Assembly: GCF_000004075.3 (NCBI RefSeq)
Contig: NC_026660.2
Location: 17,999,837 to 18,063,836 of the forward strand
Origin: Cucumis sativus
Lineage: Eukaryota; Streptophyta; Magnoliopsida; Cucurbitales; Cucurbitaceae
Length of the DNA stretch: 64,000 bases
Direction: 5' to 3'
Shown: positions 10,221-25,196 of the stretch, piece after piece
Layout of the letters: each line of letters opens with the position of its first letter
Numbering within the stretch: position 1 is the first letter of the stretch
Program-made: the position numbers and the translations under genes
The notes under the pieces: model-generated
What the model saw: the letters and a program-made list of their open reading frames with translations, nothing else
Database searches by the model: none
What the model was told of the DNA's origin: nothing

Positions 10221-12997
10221 ATGTGGCCGTCGTTTCTCAGTCTCGTTTCCCTGTATGGCCGATATCTCCGCCGCTGCTTCTCCGCCGCCGGCCTTTCACA
10301 GCAAGTCATCCACATCGATGACGAAACCACCATCGCCTTTTGGGGTCCTAAGCCTAAGCCTCATAAATCCACCGCAAAACCCTCCCTACTCCTCCTCCAC
10401 GGCTTCGGCCCATCGGCCATTTGGCAATGGCGTCAACAAGTCCAATTCCTCACCCATGATTTCGACGTCTACGTTCCCGATCTTGTCTTCTTCGGTGGTT
10501 CGAACACCAAATCGGCTGAGAGGACGGAGGTTTTTCAGGCGATGTCGGTCGGAAAGCTTATTGAGATGATCGGAGTGAAGAAATACTCGGTGCTGGGGAC
10601 GAGCTACGGCGGTTTTGTGGCGTATCATATGGCGAGGATTTGGCCGGAGAGGATCGAGAAGGTTATAATTGCAAGCTCTGGCCTTAATATGAGACGGAAA
10701 GATAACGAGGCGATGTTGAAAAGAGCTAACGTGGAGAAGATCGATGAATTTTTGCTGCCGGTTACGGCGGAACAGTTACGGACGTTAATGAAGCTCGCTG
10801 TATTCAAGGGCGGAGGGAGACAGATGCCGGACTTCTTCTTCAACGATTTTATCCATGTAAGTCCAAAAACACTAGCATCATTTTTTTAATATTAAATTTA
10901 TTCATATTTATTTCACAAATATTTTTTTAAAAAATAAAAACAATTTTTTATTGAGATGTACAATAAATGGATGCAATTAATTGTGCCCAATTTTTTTCTC
11001 TTTTAACCATATGTGACACATCAATATCAAACAATGTTACTCTTTTTGGCAAAATTCATAATTGTTATTTCAAAATTGAGTTTTCTCCTACTTAAACTGT
11101 ATATATATTACAAAATTATTATTGTTGCAAAATTTAATGCATAAAAATTAAATTGTTATAAGGCAGTGTACGAAAGGAATTATTACTTTATGAAACTTTC
11201 TTACATTTTATATTCTATATGCTTTACCAAAACCAATATACTTTAATGGGTATATAAATTTTGATAACCATATGTTGAAATCCTCCTCCTAAAATCTATT
11301 ACATATTTTTCTCAAGTTTTAAAAAATGGCAAAATTATATTTTGATTTCTAAAATTTGAGCTTAGTTTTACATATTAAAAGTATTTAATATTGTTTTAAG
11401 CTATGACTTTTCATATTTGGCCTTTTAAACTATCCAATTTGATTTTATTAGTTTTTTAAAATTCATATTTTAGTTTTCCCTTGCCAAACTATCTTAAAAA
11501 AATTACTTCAACATAAAATTGTTAAAATATTTATAATATATAATAAAATTGTTAAAATATTTATAATATATAATAAAATTTTATAATTTATCAATAGCAT
11601 ATACAAATAAATATTTATAGACTCTTAAAAATAACCTTGTTTTTGCTACAAAAAAACAAATAGTTTTTTTTTTGGGAAATTTTTATACAAAATATAGAAA
11701 GAAAAAGAAACAGATTATAGAATATTTAATAGATTTTGTTGGTATTTTAAAAGTAGCTCGATTTTATATAGTGTTTTTTAAAATGCCCCATTTTGTCTTA
11801 ATATAAAAAAGTAAAATATAAACACCAACCAAGTTGCCTTGTGTTATTGTTTTTCTTGGATGGTGAACCATACATAGTTCTTTTAAGTTTTGGGTTACTA
11901 TCTAAATGACAAATAGATAACATTTTGATTGGTTTGGTTAACTAGATCAAATCATTAATGCATCTAAGGTTATATTGGTAGGAAAAACCTTCCTCCATTC
12001 TTTCAAGGTTGTTGATAAAAAGTATCTAATTTTGATTTAATTTTTATTACGTCTCTCAATTCTAAAAGATGGAGCTTTTAGTATAGTTTCTATTTTATCA
12101 ATTTTTACTCTCATTTATTACTAAATACTTAATTTTAGTATTTCTACAGAATTACTTTTCCACAAAATGAAAATTAATTAATTAAATTATAAGTCAACAA
12201 TCATATATACCAAACTTGTTTGATTATATTTTTGTTTTTTATGGAAAAAATTATGCCAAACATTATAGGTTATATTTTGAACCTTTTTAAAAGTAACAAA
12301 ACAAATTAAAAATATTTTAAAACTATAACAAAATTTTGTATTACATTAATGATATTTATTGTTAGACTGAACAATTTCGTTTAAGAAAATAAATAGAGTG
12401 TGAAATGGGAGTAATAATATATATGTGTGTTTAAAATACAGAAATTGTACATGGAAAACAGAGAGCAAAAGATTGAACTCCTAAAGTCCCTCACACTTGG
12501 AAGAGAAGACTCTATCAACCTCTCTCCACTTTCTCAGGTGGGTCTTACATTCTTAACTTTCTTTCTTTACACTTGATTTTAGTTGAATTTACTCTCCAAC
12601 TATTTTACTATTGAGTCTTTTTTCTTTTCTTTTTTTGAAAAGGTTTTACTATTAAGTATTGAATTGAATTGAACATAAATGTCTGGTTGCAGGAGGTATT
12701 GATAATATGGGGAGATCATGATCAGTTATTTCCCTTAGAAATGGCAAAAGAGCTCAAAGGGTAAGGGTTATTTTTAAAAATAATTTAATCAATACACCAT
12801 AAATCCAAACCATTTAATGATAATACAGTAATTAATTTGTTGAGATTTGTAATTAATTAGCATATAAATATGTGTGTTGAAGGATGATTGGGGAGAAGAC
12901 AAGACTGGAGGTGCTGAAGGAGACCTCACATGTGCCTCAGATTGAAGCCCCAGTACAATTTAATCAACTTGTTAAATCTTTCTTGTGTGGCTCTTGA
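10221..12997 (+). CDS. Alpha/beta-hydrolase fold protein, 304 aa, four exons
   Basis: Coding exons are 10221-10856, 12442-12537, 12693-12760 and 12883-12997 (915 nt in total, phases consistent). The start is the first ATG in frame (MWPSFLSLVSLYGRYL). Family marks: oxyanion loop HGFG (residues 60-63), nucleophile elbow GTSYGG with Ser128, acid loop WGDHDQLFP with Asp254, and catalytic His283 in ETSHVPQIEAP. The triad is therefore complete and the protein should be an active serine hydrolase. It resembles plant proteins named epoxide-hydrolase-like, monoacylglycerol-lipase-like or 2-hydroxymuconate-semialdehyde-hydrolase-like. The substrate cannot be told from sequence. Intron 1 (1.6 kb) carries a 30-bp tandem repeat. 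Exon 3 ends AAAGG before GTAAGG. No defect is visible. Confidence 0.9.
11513..11580. repeat. 30-bp tandem repeat in hydrolase intron 1 (about 2.3 copies)
   Basis: The words ATAAAATTGTTAAAATAT and TTATAATATATA repeat exactly with period 30. They resemble the terminal part of the MITE at 46735-46929, so this may be an expanded MITE end. Confidence 0.8.
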
Positions 12998-16888
<3,891 letters not shown>

Positions 16889-17980
16889 AGGAAAAAATAA
16901 TAATTAAAACTAAACTACCACTTTTCACTATTCCCAAAAAAACCCAAAAAAAACCCGAGTTTTCGGGTTTCTTTTTTAGGCATTTTAGGATAATTAACTT
17001 TTGGGAATTTTTCTATTATTCCTTTTGATTTTGGGGTTTAAACCCTTTGTAACAAAATGTGGGATATGCAAAAATTGTGAGATTCAACTTTGCATTCATG
17101 TTTTGAGAAAGGTAAGAATTATAAATATCGATGCCTTTCTTTTTTTCCTTTTTTTGTATAAAAAGGTATATGTATATCAAATAATATCTTAAGTAATTTT
17201 TGCTCATTTAATATGTTGGAAAGTGTTAGAATTTAAGTTGATTTTAAATTAAAATTGGGAGCAACACTAAATAATCTTGAAGGCTCTTGAAAGTGTGCAT
17301 AAAGGTATAAATTAGTTTTGTTATAATTTTTTTAGAGTTATGTTGGAATATGTAAACTTGTAAATAATTAAATACCACACAAGTATGAATATTAGAAATC
17401 CTAGGGTTTTCTTTAATTTCAAAAAATTCCGAGAATTTAGATAGATAAGGATAATCCAAAAAAAAATTACAATGGCGGATTGAATGATCTCATGCCTATT
17501 AATAGAATATATGACCCTTTGTATAAGCTAATAAGAGAAAGCAAATTTATAGTGAATAGAATTGTTTCTTAAAAGGTATATTGTAAATTATTGATCAATT
17601 GATCAAACTATTTAAAAGTATTTTATGCTTCTCTACGTATAGAAATGAAGATAATGTCTTTCTAGATTCCACCAATCCCCTCATTCTTGAGGATTAGTTT
17701 GGTCTAGCTTGTTTTGCTTTAGTTGATTTCAGTTGTGGACACATTTTTTTTCATAAATAATAATAATAACTTACCTACCTAATACAATGCTTTTCTAAAA
17801 GTTACGAGCCTAGTTGATCCAATCAACACGTAAATTCTTTCTTCAACTCCATAATGCACCTCAGACGTTCCAATAATTTATCATGCTCAATTGTCTACAA
17901 TGAATCACAATCTTAAACACTAATTCGATTTAAGTAGAAAATAGTAGCTCATTTTAGAAGCTATCAACGCTGTTTTAAGA
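16889..17980. other. Endoglucanase 3' flank and AT-rich DNA
   Basis: The 3' UTR carries a small perfect hairpin at 16951-16970 (AAACCCGA, four-base loop, TCGGGTTT). The rest is AT-rich with no recognisable gene. Confidence 0.4.
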
Positions 17981-18480
17981 TTTGACACGTGGAAAATACT
18001 TACTTGATTAGCTACTTTTTTTTCTTTAAAAGATATTAATTTGTCCAATCATTTAAAAAGATTTGTTTCCCCCCTAAAGTTGTATTTGCTCTATTTGTTC
18101 AGTAAAATTAAAATAATAATAATCATAATGGTAGGGTGTTGGATAATTTTCCAACAGCTTCCTATGTGGAGATGAAAGTGACGGGTCGGCCCGTGAGACT
18201 GAGCCTAAACCAAGAATCGAAGCTCCCACATTGTTCGATTAGACCGAAGCGCTTTTGACACGTGGTCCAATAATTAAGACCCACGAAATTGGGCCCGTCC
18301 AATTCATTATTAGCGGGCCCACTTCCAAAATCGAAGGATTTGATTCGGATATTAATGTAAAATCAATCCGTTTTTCTTCACTTCAAAATACGTATATCTC
18401 ACGCTCCAATCCCTTTTTCTTTTTCTCTTTTTGCTTCAAAGCTTCATCCCCATTTTTACTTTTCTTTTTAAATGGTTAAA
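17981..18480. promoter_or_regulatory. Promoter-like segment with G-boxes and GGGCCC motifs but no recognised gene
   Basis: Two copies of TTGACACGTGG or TTTTGACACGTGG place perfect CACGTG G-boxes at 17986-17991 and 18259-18264. GGGCCCG and GCGGGCCCAC follow at about 18291-18321, similar to TGGGCC site II (TCP) elements. The segment is GC-richer than its surroundings and is followed by a CT-rich stretch resembling a 5' UTR. No convincing protein follows on the plus strand. It may serve a non-coding transcript or be a relic. Confidence 0.3.
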
Positions 18481-19480
18481 ATGTAAAGTTTCCTAACTAA
18501 AATCTTTTAAAACAACACTACCAAAACGAAACTACTTTTTCTACTCTAATTGCATGTCCATGGACTTCCAAATTTCATCTATATATTTAAATATTAAATT
18601 ATTGATACATGTATTTTCATTTCAAAATTTCTCACCTCCCCCTTCAAATATATTTATTCAATTTTGTTAATTATTTTCTTCAACAGTGTATAAGATGTTA
18701 TATTAAATTTATGTTTCAATCTTAAATTTTTTTCATACTACTAAAAGTTGAAAATTTCAACGGATTTGATCCTTACAGAGAGAATTTAATAAGTTTATAA
18801 AATTATGATTCTAAATTTAATAAACATTCAAACATTTAATTTTACATTAAAATTAGCCAACTCAATTGCTATAGTGCTCGAACAATTGACTTTGTGTGTA
18901 ACATCTTACAATTCTAACATTTCTCTACAATCTAATAACACTAACCTTATTAATCTTGAACTGTTTTTAAGAATGAAGACTATTATCTCCCTAAACCAAT
19001 ACGAATCTTTTCATAATGACATGTCCTCTTTCAATTGCATCATACGAAAACTTCAGAAAATCACTTCAATATAGAATTACTCTAAATTAAATACACTCAA
19101 GTCTGAAGTTCTTCCTATGTTATATTGGTTAATTTACTCTATTTATAAACTTGATGCATACACTACAGAGAAGTTATTAATTTCTCAAATTCTTCATATT
19201 AATTCAATGCCTCTTGAATAAAAAACAACTCGTAATATTGTGTCAAATATTTAATTGATGTAATAGATTTAAAGTCCGTGGACGGAGGTACTAAATAAAA
19301 AAAAAATTAAAAGGAGGAAATTTAAATATAAATAAAAATGATATTTAGGGAGTTGAGGCGAGGCGAGTAGGAAGGGACAGGTGGCAGAGATGATCGTGGG
19401 AAGAAAGGGGAGAGAGTGGAGGGCCCACAATTAGCCAACGTTGGGATAAGGCTTACCGAAACTTACTTCGGTTGGTCACT

Positions 19481-19490
19481 GCCACGTCAG
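19481..19490. promoter_or_regulatory. ACGT hybrid box GCCACGTCAG (bZIP-type site)
   Basis: The 10-mer contains the ACGT core in a G/A-box hybrid context known to bind plant bZIP factors. Its exact reverse complement occurs at 19610-19619, upstream of the OXS3-like gene. Confidence 0.45.
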
Positions 19491-19609
19491 TCCACCCAAT
19501 CCTATTTCACATTTCATTTCATTTCTATTTCTCTCTCTCTCTCTTATCACACTGACCGACCACGACCCTCAACGTGTCCGTTTCATACACCCTTCATTTC
19601 TCCATTCTG

Positions 19610-19619
19610 CTGACGTGGC
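19610..19619. promoter_or_regulatory. ACGT hybrid box CTGACGTGGC, inverted partner of the site at 19481
   Basis: This is the perfect reverse complement of the upstream 10-mer, 119 bp between centres of symmetry arms' first bases roughly 129 bp apart. It lies about 10 bp before a TATA-like motif, so the pair looks like part of a stress-responsive promoter. Confidence 0.45.
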
Positions 19620-19628
19620 TCTATCCCT

Positions 19629-19636
19629 TTTATAAC
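19629..19636 (+). promoter_or_regulatory. TATA-like motif TTTATAAC, possible core promoter of the OXS3-like gene
   Basis: CCCTTTTATAACACC follows the ACGT box directly. If it is used, the 5' UTR would be about 560 nt, long but CT-rich as in many plant leaders, with a short upstream ORF at 19731 (ATG to TAG in seven codons). A later start site is also possible. Confidence 0.35.
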
Positions 19637-20230
19637 ACCACATTCTCTTCCTAAATTTTCCCCTGCTTTAACCTCCATCCTAATACTTCTGCTCTCTTCC
19701 AATCACATACTTACAATTTCTCTTATCAAAATGAAAAGTAGTTCAGGTTAGGTTGGAGCCAGTGTGGACTTTGGTTTTTTCGTTTTAGGTTAGAGACAGT
19801 TTTTGTTATTGTTAAAGAAAAGGTTAGAAATTAAAAAGGATAAGAAAAAGGTGAGAGCGGAACATGAAAGGGCGATGGAAGCGCAGGCAGGGGATAAAAG
19901 GCTAAAATAATAAAAGAAAAGGAAAAAAAGAGAAAATAATAAAGTGATGAATGGAAGCCCGGCAGATGAGGATAAGGCCTTGGGCTTTCCTTTTCGGAGT
20001 TCTTTATCCTTTTCATTAACTCTCTCATCCTAGATGATATTACTCTTCTCTTCTCCTTCATTAATTGTCTACAAATCCATAATTTTCTATATTTAAATTC
20101 TTGTCTCTTCTTCTCTACACAATCTCTCCACTCCCATCGATATATCAATGCCAAACTATATTTCTTAATCTCATCTTCATTTTAAAACTATAATCTTCTT
20201 CCTTCTCTATCCCATTTGAATCACTCAATT

Positions 20231-21081
20231 ATGTCAATTGCTCTGGAAACCAATACCGTTTTTTCTCAACCTGGATTGCCCTCTTACTGTTCTGTCTTGA
20301 ATACCACCGGAATTATTCCGGTTGTTCGGCGAGAGGCGGCTCTTGCTGATGCGGTGGCGCCGGCGGATGTGGATAGATGTACTTCCTCTTCATCGTCCTC
20401 GATCGGAGAAAATAGTGGTTTCTCTGTACGATCATCGGATAATGACGATGGAGAGGATAATGAGGCGGAAAGTTCGTATAAAGGACCTCTAGGAATGGAG
20501 TCGTTGGAAGAAGTTCTGCCTATCAGGTTAGCGATTTTGATTTTTTTTTTTTTTTTTTTTTTTGGGTTCTTCGTAATCTTCTTCTTTTCCATGGTTTCAA
20601 GATTTAGAGCAACTTGATCTATCGCTTGTTGATTTCGAGATTCAGTTGAGTTTTGACAAATTATATCATCTTGTGAATGTTATGCAGGAGAGGAATTTCA
20701 AATTTCTATAACGGGAAATCGAAATCCTTCACAAGCCTAGTAGACGCTTCCTCCTCCTCCTCCATTAAAGACATAGCGAAGCCTGAAAACGCTTTCTCTC
20801 GAAAACGGAGGAATCTTCTTGCATCTAATCTAATCGCCGGCGGCATATCAAAGCGTCCGATTATTAGTTCAAGTCGAAGCTCGTTAGCGTTGGCCGTCGT
20901 CCTGAGCAGTTCTGAAATCCACAAAAATAACGATCTGAATTCAATATTACCTCCGCCGACGCTGATTCGTCCTCCATTGTACCCCAACGGGCGAGGATCT
21001 CGTATCAATTCAGGTTCTGCAGTTCCATCTCTCTGTAAATTCCCAACTTGGCGATCATACTCCATGGCCAATATACAGTAG
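20231..21081 (+). CDS. OXS3: OXIDATIVE STRESS 3 (OXS3)-like protein, 229 aa, two exons
   Basis: OXS3-family proteins are small nuclear plant proteins that raise tolerance to oxidative and heavy-metal stress and have been linked to chromatin. Exons are 20231-20526 and 20688-21081 (690 nt). The ATG at 20231 gives MSIALETNTVFSQPGLP. The family core spans the splice junction: GPLGMESLEEVLPIR, then RGISNFYNGKSKSFTSL (about residues 85-116), followed by IKDIAKPENAFSRKRRNLLA. Serine-rich and acidic stretches (51-81) precede the core. The C-terminus is low-complexity and basic. The intron contains a run of about 22 T. The core agreement makes the family secure; which paralogue it is remains open. Confidence 0.88.
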
Positions 21082-22245
21082 CTAGCGTAGGGAAGGGTTT
21101 TCCCATGGCGTCCATGGAAGCTAAATCACCATGAAAGACTAACTTAACCTCTTGTGAAACCGAGTTTCATCGAATTGGTTTCTGACGAATAACTCATTTT
21201 CTTTCAAATTTCCCACGATCTTAGGAACTCTGTTTTGATTTCCTTTTTGTATGAATGTATGTAAAGTGAAAAGAGAAAAAGCATAGCAGTTCATATTTTG
21301 AATCGATTTCTGTTTGTTCATACAATTTGAATATCAGCAAATGGAGAGAGCATGAGAGTTTCTTTTTTTAAATAAAGTAATGGGAAAAATACAGATAAGA
21401 GTTTGGGGCAAACTGAAAAGGAATTGGTAATGAATGTGTCAATGTCATATAAAGCTGATGGACTAAAATGGCATTAGAAGTGTTTATGGGATTTTATCCA
21501 ATTCAATCTAAAATTACAACTAATTGTTGTTTAATAGATTGAAGGAAAGGAAAAGTGGTCAATTTGGGAGATGTTGTATCATGTGTGAAATTATATACTT
21601 TCACAATTATCAAATCATACAAAGTCCAAATCTAGATCTCATATGTTAGAGATAAATTGTGTTAGTAATTTAACTATATGAAATAGTGTCGTGTAAAACA
21701 TGTGTTTATTTGTCGATAACAATGAAAATGTAGGTAACTTAAGTAGCCTATGAAGTAAAAGTTAATACGAAATACTCATTTGAACAATTATCTATTTTTC
21801 AAGTTAATATGTAGGTAAGATGAATGTACACATCACAACATATTTAACATGGTTGTTCAAATTAGAAATGATGTTTACAAATGCATGTAGTATATATACT
21901 CTATATATGTACACCCAAAGACAATTGACTTGCTTACATTTATTCATATCCCCACATATGCATCAAATTATTTAAAAAACTTTATCATAATAATATTTGA
22001 TTCTGTACCTGATAAAAAAATCAAAAGTAAACAAGAAATAAAGTCTATTGCGAAACACAACTAAATTTAATATTAGAGATATAAACTTTAATGTTACAAG
22101 TAAAAGAAGAATTAATTTACATGTTTAGATGTTAAATATTGTGGACGAAAAATTATTTTTTTTAAAAAAAATATATGTTAATATTTTATTTATTTCCACG
22201 TTGTTAAGATTAGCAAGAGGAAGACTCATGGTAGCTTAGTTATGA
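21082..22245. other. OXS3-like 3' flank and AT-rich intergenic DNA
   Basis: The first 250 bases are probably 3' UTR. Beyond that I see only AT-rich DNA, with no recognisable gene or intact element. Confidence 0.4.
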
Positions 22246-22599
22246 GTTTGGGTTCTAAGGGGTTTCAATGTTTTAGATGATGAAGAGAGACAGATAAAGT
22301 TTGTTGATATCTCCAAACGTGTTGCTATTGGATCGAGCATGGCCATGAAAAGAGAAGTTTCTTTGGCAACATTTCCACTTTTTAAGCTACAAGTGTTGAG
22401 ATCAACACATCTTGTTAGATGTCCAGTACTTGCTCCAACAAATATACTTTGGAGAGAACAATATCCATATGGGATTATACGAGTCTATATTATATCAACA
22501 AATAAGTTGATTGCTACACATATATATCTTTGTCATAAAGTACTACACATACACAATATACATCAAGTATATCTATTGACATTTGTGATAAACATATAG
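22246..22599 (+). other. Unrecognised open stretch of 118 codons
   Basis: An open frame runs from just after a TGA to a TAG. It contains DDEERQIKFVDISKRVAIGS before the first ATG (22339) and then MAMKREVSLATFPLFKLQVL. The first two thirds have protein-like composition; the end degenerates into AT-rich codons. I recognise no family. It could be a decayed exon or chance. Confidence 0.2.
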
Positions 22600-22868
22600 T
22601 TTACCAAATAATCTAAATTCAAAATATGTATAAAATCAATAAAAGCGCAAATGTAGAATAGATGTTGAGCAAGGTGTAAAATGGGACCCATACGTGTGAA
22701 GTTTTTATTTCGTTTATAGAGTATAATGCACCTCTTAATTAATCCCAAAAGGAATATATTTAGAACAAAAATGAAAAGTAAAGAAAAATGGGAAAAGTCA
22801 TATTATAAACTTAAATGAGTATAATACAATAAAATGAAAGAATTAGGAGAACAATAGCGTACTGGTGT

Positions 22869-23147
22869 GTTAAACTTGATAGTATGAGATTCCATCTTAA
22901 AACCAATTGACAATAAGGAGAGTATATCATCTATCTTATATGGAATATGAGTCCCTTTGGTTTTCCCAACGTGAAACTTTCAAATTCATATGTTCCTCAA
23001 AAACATTATCTTCAGGGGATATATTGGAGAAGTTGAGAGTCCCACATCGACAAAGTCAAAGTGACTCATACTTGATATAAGATAGATGGATTACTCCTCC
23101 TATTATCAATTGGTTTTGAGATGAAATCTCATACTATCAAGTTTAAC
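22869..23147. repeat. Head-to-head inverted repeat of an LTR/TRIM-like sequence
   Basis: The left arm (22869-22978) and right arm (23038-23147) are about 110 bp each and nearly identical after reverse complementation. Both start or end with GTTAAACTTGATAGTATGAG. The right arm contains AGTCCCACATCGAC and AATTGGTTTTGAGATG, which resemble TRIM or solo-LTR sequences found in many plants. The spacer is about 60 bp. Transcription would give a long hairpin RNA. Confidence 0.7.
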
Positions 23148-25196
23148 ATAGTGTGCTTGTTCTTTTGAAAAATGATCAACAACAATGAATCAGTCAGAAC
23201 AAATTGAGAGGTTGTTCTTGAACTCTATCAATGACATTTGTGGTGAAGTTTAGCTTGATGGTAACTATTTTTCTATTTTTTAAAATTTATCCAATTGAGG
23301 TTCTAGTTTATTGAAACTAAATGAACCCATTAGAGTTTTCAGTGGTATAAACAGATTCTTTAAATACGTACTCGAACTTTTCTGGATTCATCATTCTCAA
23401 TTCATAATCACTTAGAAGCAAAATTAGTAAAATCTAAGAGACATGGCAAATAAAAAACCTTTTACGATATCTATTGTTGTCTCGACGATATTCACATGTT
23501 TTGTTTTATCAAGTATGTTCTTATCTAATAATCGTTGTAATACAATGATATTAGGTTCTTTCAAGTAAAGTTTATATATATATAATATTAACAAATTTGA
23601 TATTTTATCACATGATAGCGAAAGGAGATTTTCTCATGTATATGATCCTAACAAAACATGTGAATAGGGTTGAATGTGTCAAACAATTCAAGAACGGATG
23701 GGTTTTGCTATCTCAAGCCAGAAGGTCCCGGTAAAAAGAACCCCAATCACATTGCATAACCTGAATTTGAAACTATTTTAAACAAAATTATGTTAATATA
23801 TATTTATGTTTATTCAACCCCTTTTCACACCTTTCTATCCTTGTTAAAAACATACATTATTATTAGCACAACATTTCTATTCAGTCTAAGAAAAGTTATG
23901 CATTTGTTGTAAAAATTTCATGATGAATAAATGTGATGGCAGAATGATACTACGATCACAAAATTAAATGATATCAATAAAGTTTGACGTTATTACAGAA
24001 TACTCTTACAAAGTGAGACAAGATTCAGTACTTGGCCATAGCTATTTGATTGTAAAGTAGAGAGAACAAATATAGTACAACGGTAAGAAAACAATAGAGC
24101 AAATTGTGGTGCGAATAGAATCCTTATTGTTCCACCGTCTGTTTGATTTCAGTAGCCAGATAAACTGCTTTTGAGTCGTCTCAAAGGGAGCTGGAATGAT
24201 GGAATCATAATAAAATTTCATTAATATCTACTTTTTATTGGATTGGGGATTTAATTTGTACAATTTCTGGTCATAAAAACTTGTCTTTTAAGAGTTGAAT
24301 ATGATCAGATGAAAGGGGAAGCATATATTGTCCATACAAACCGAAACGTAAATATAAATAATCAAACGAAGACCAATGTAAGGGGTTAGTTTTCAAGTGT
24401 AAAAGATGAAATTGATCAATAAATTTTAATGAACTAACTATATATTGTTTTCAATATAAAAGAAAAAAAAAGAAAGAAGAAAAAGTCAGTACTAAACAAA
24501 CTTAACTAGAAAGATTAATGAATTAACTAAATTTTCCTTTTGCTTTCTGTATCAACAAAGGTTTAATCTCCCAGCTTATAATTGAGCAAAATTTTCTTTT
24601 AAAAAAATATATAAATGCAAGTAAGAATATAAAATCTAAGTAAATCAAGGAACATTTGCAAAACGTGTTGTTGACTGAACATCTAGCAAATGTTCAAGCT
24701 AACATTAGATCCTAACAATGTCCCATTCTAAAGCTTTTGGGAGTGTCCTAGATTTACATATTTACATACACTGCTACTGCTATTCTCAGCATCATAATAC
24801 AAAATGAATGGATTCCACATGAAATCAATTACAAATTGAAAGAAATGAGTTAGCTTCACATGAATAGAAACCTTCCTAGCACAGCTATTCTACTTCCTAT
24901 TTCTTTAAGTACTATATACTACCAGCCACGTTAATCGAACAAATGGAGAAACGAGACCAGTCTTCATCTGCACAAAGTTCGAGAAAAGTCAAAAATCAGT
25001 TTACTTTGCTTTTCTATTGACAAATCTTGACCCCAAATTTGAAGGATGCATGGATTTGAACATCTTCAATCATATGCAACGAGGCTTTTGATGATATAAT
25101 GAAAGATCATATCCAATTGAAAAAGATCTACTTGAAAGTATCAAATCGATTAGTTGGATCTCATCCTATGTTAACGTGTTGATGTAAGCTAACTAA
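23148..25196. other. AT-rich intergenic DNA and likely 3' UTR of the myosin gene
   Basis: The myosin stop codon is at 25197-25199 on the minus strand, so the 3' UTR lies just below it. I see no other gene. Short open frames have no recognisable content. Confidence 0.4.

Noticed and set aside
10386..10843. Minus-strand open frames of 72-80 codons over the hydrolase exon
   Set aside because: They are shadows of the plus-strand gene, whose catalytic motifs and splice phases are clear.
20284..21071. Minus-strand frames of 102 and 121 codons over the OXS3-like gene
   Set aside because: They are complementary to low-complexity serine-rich coding sequence; the plus strand carries the conserved core.
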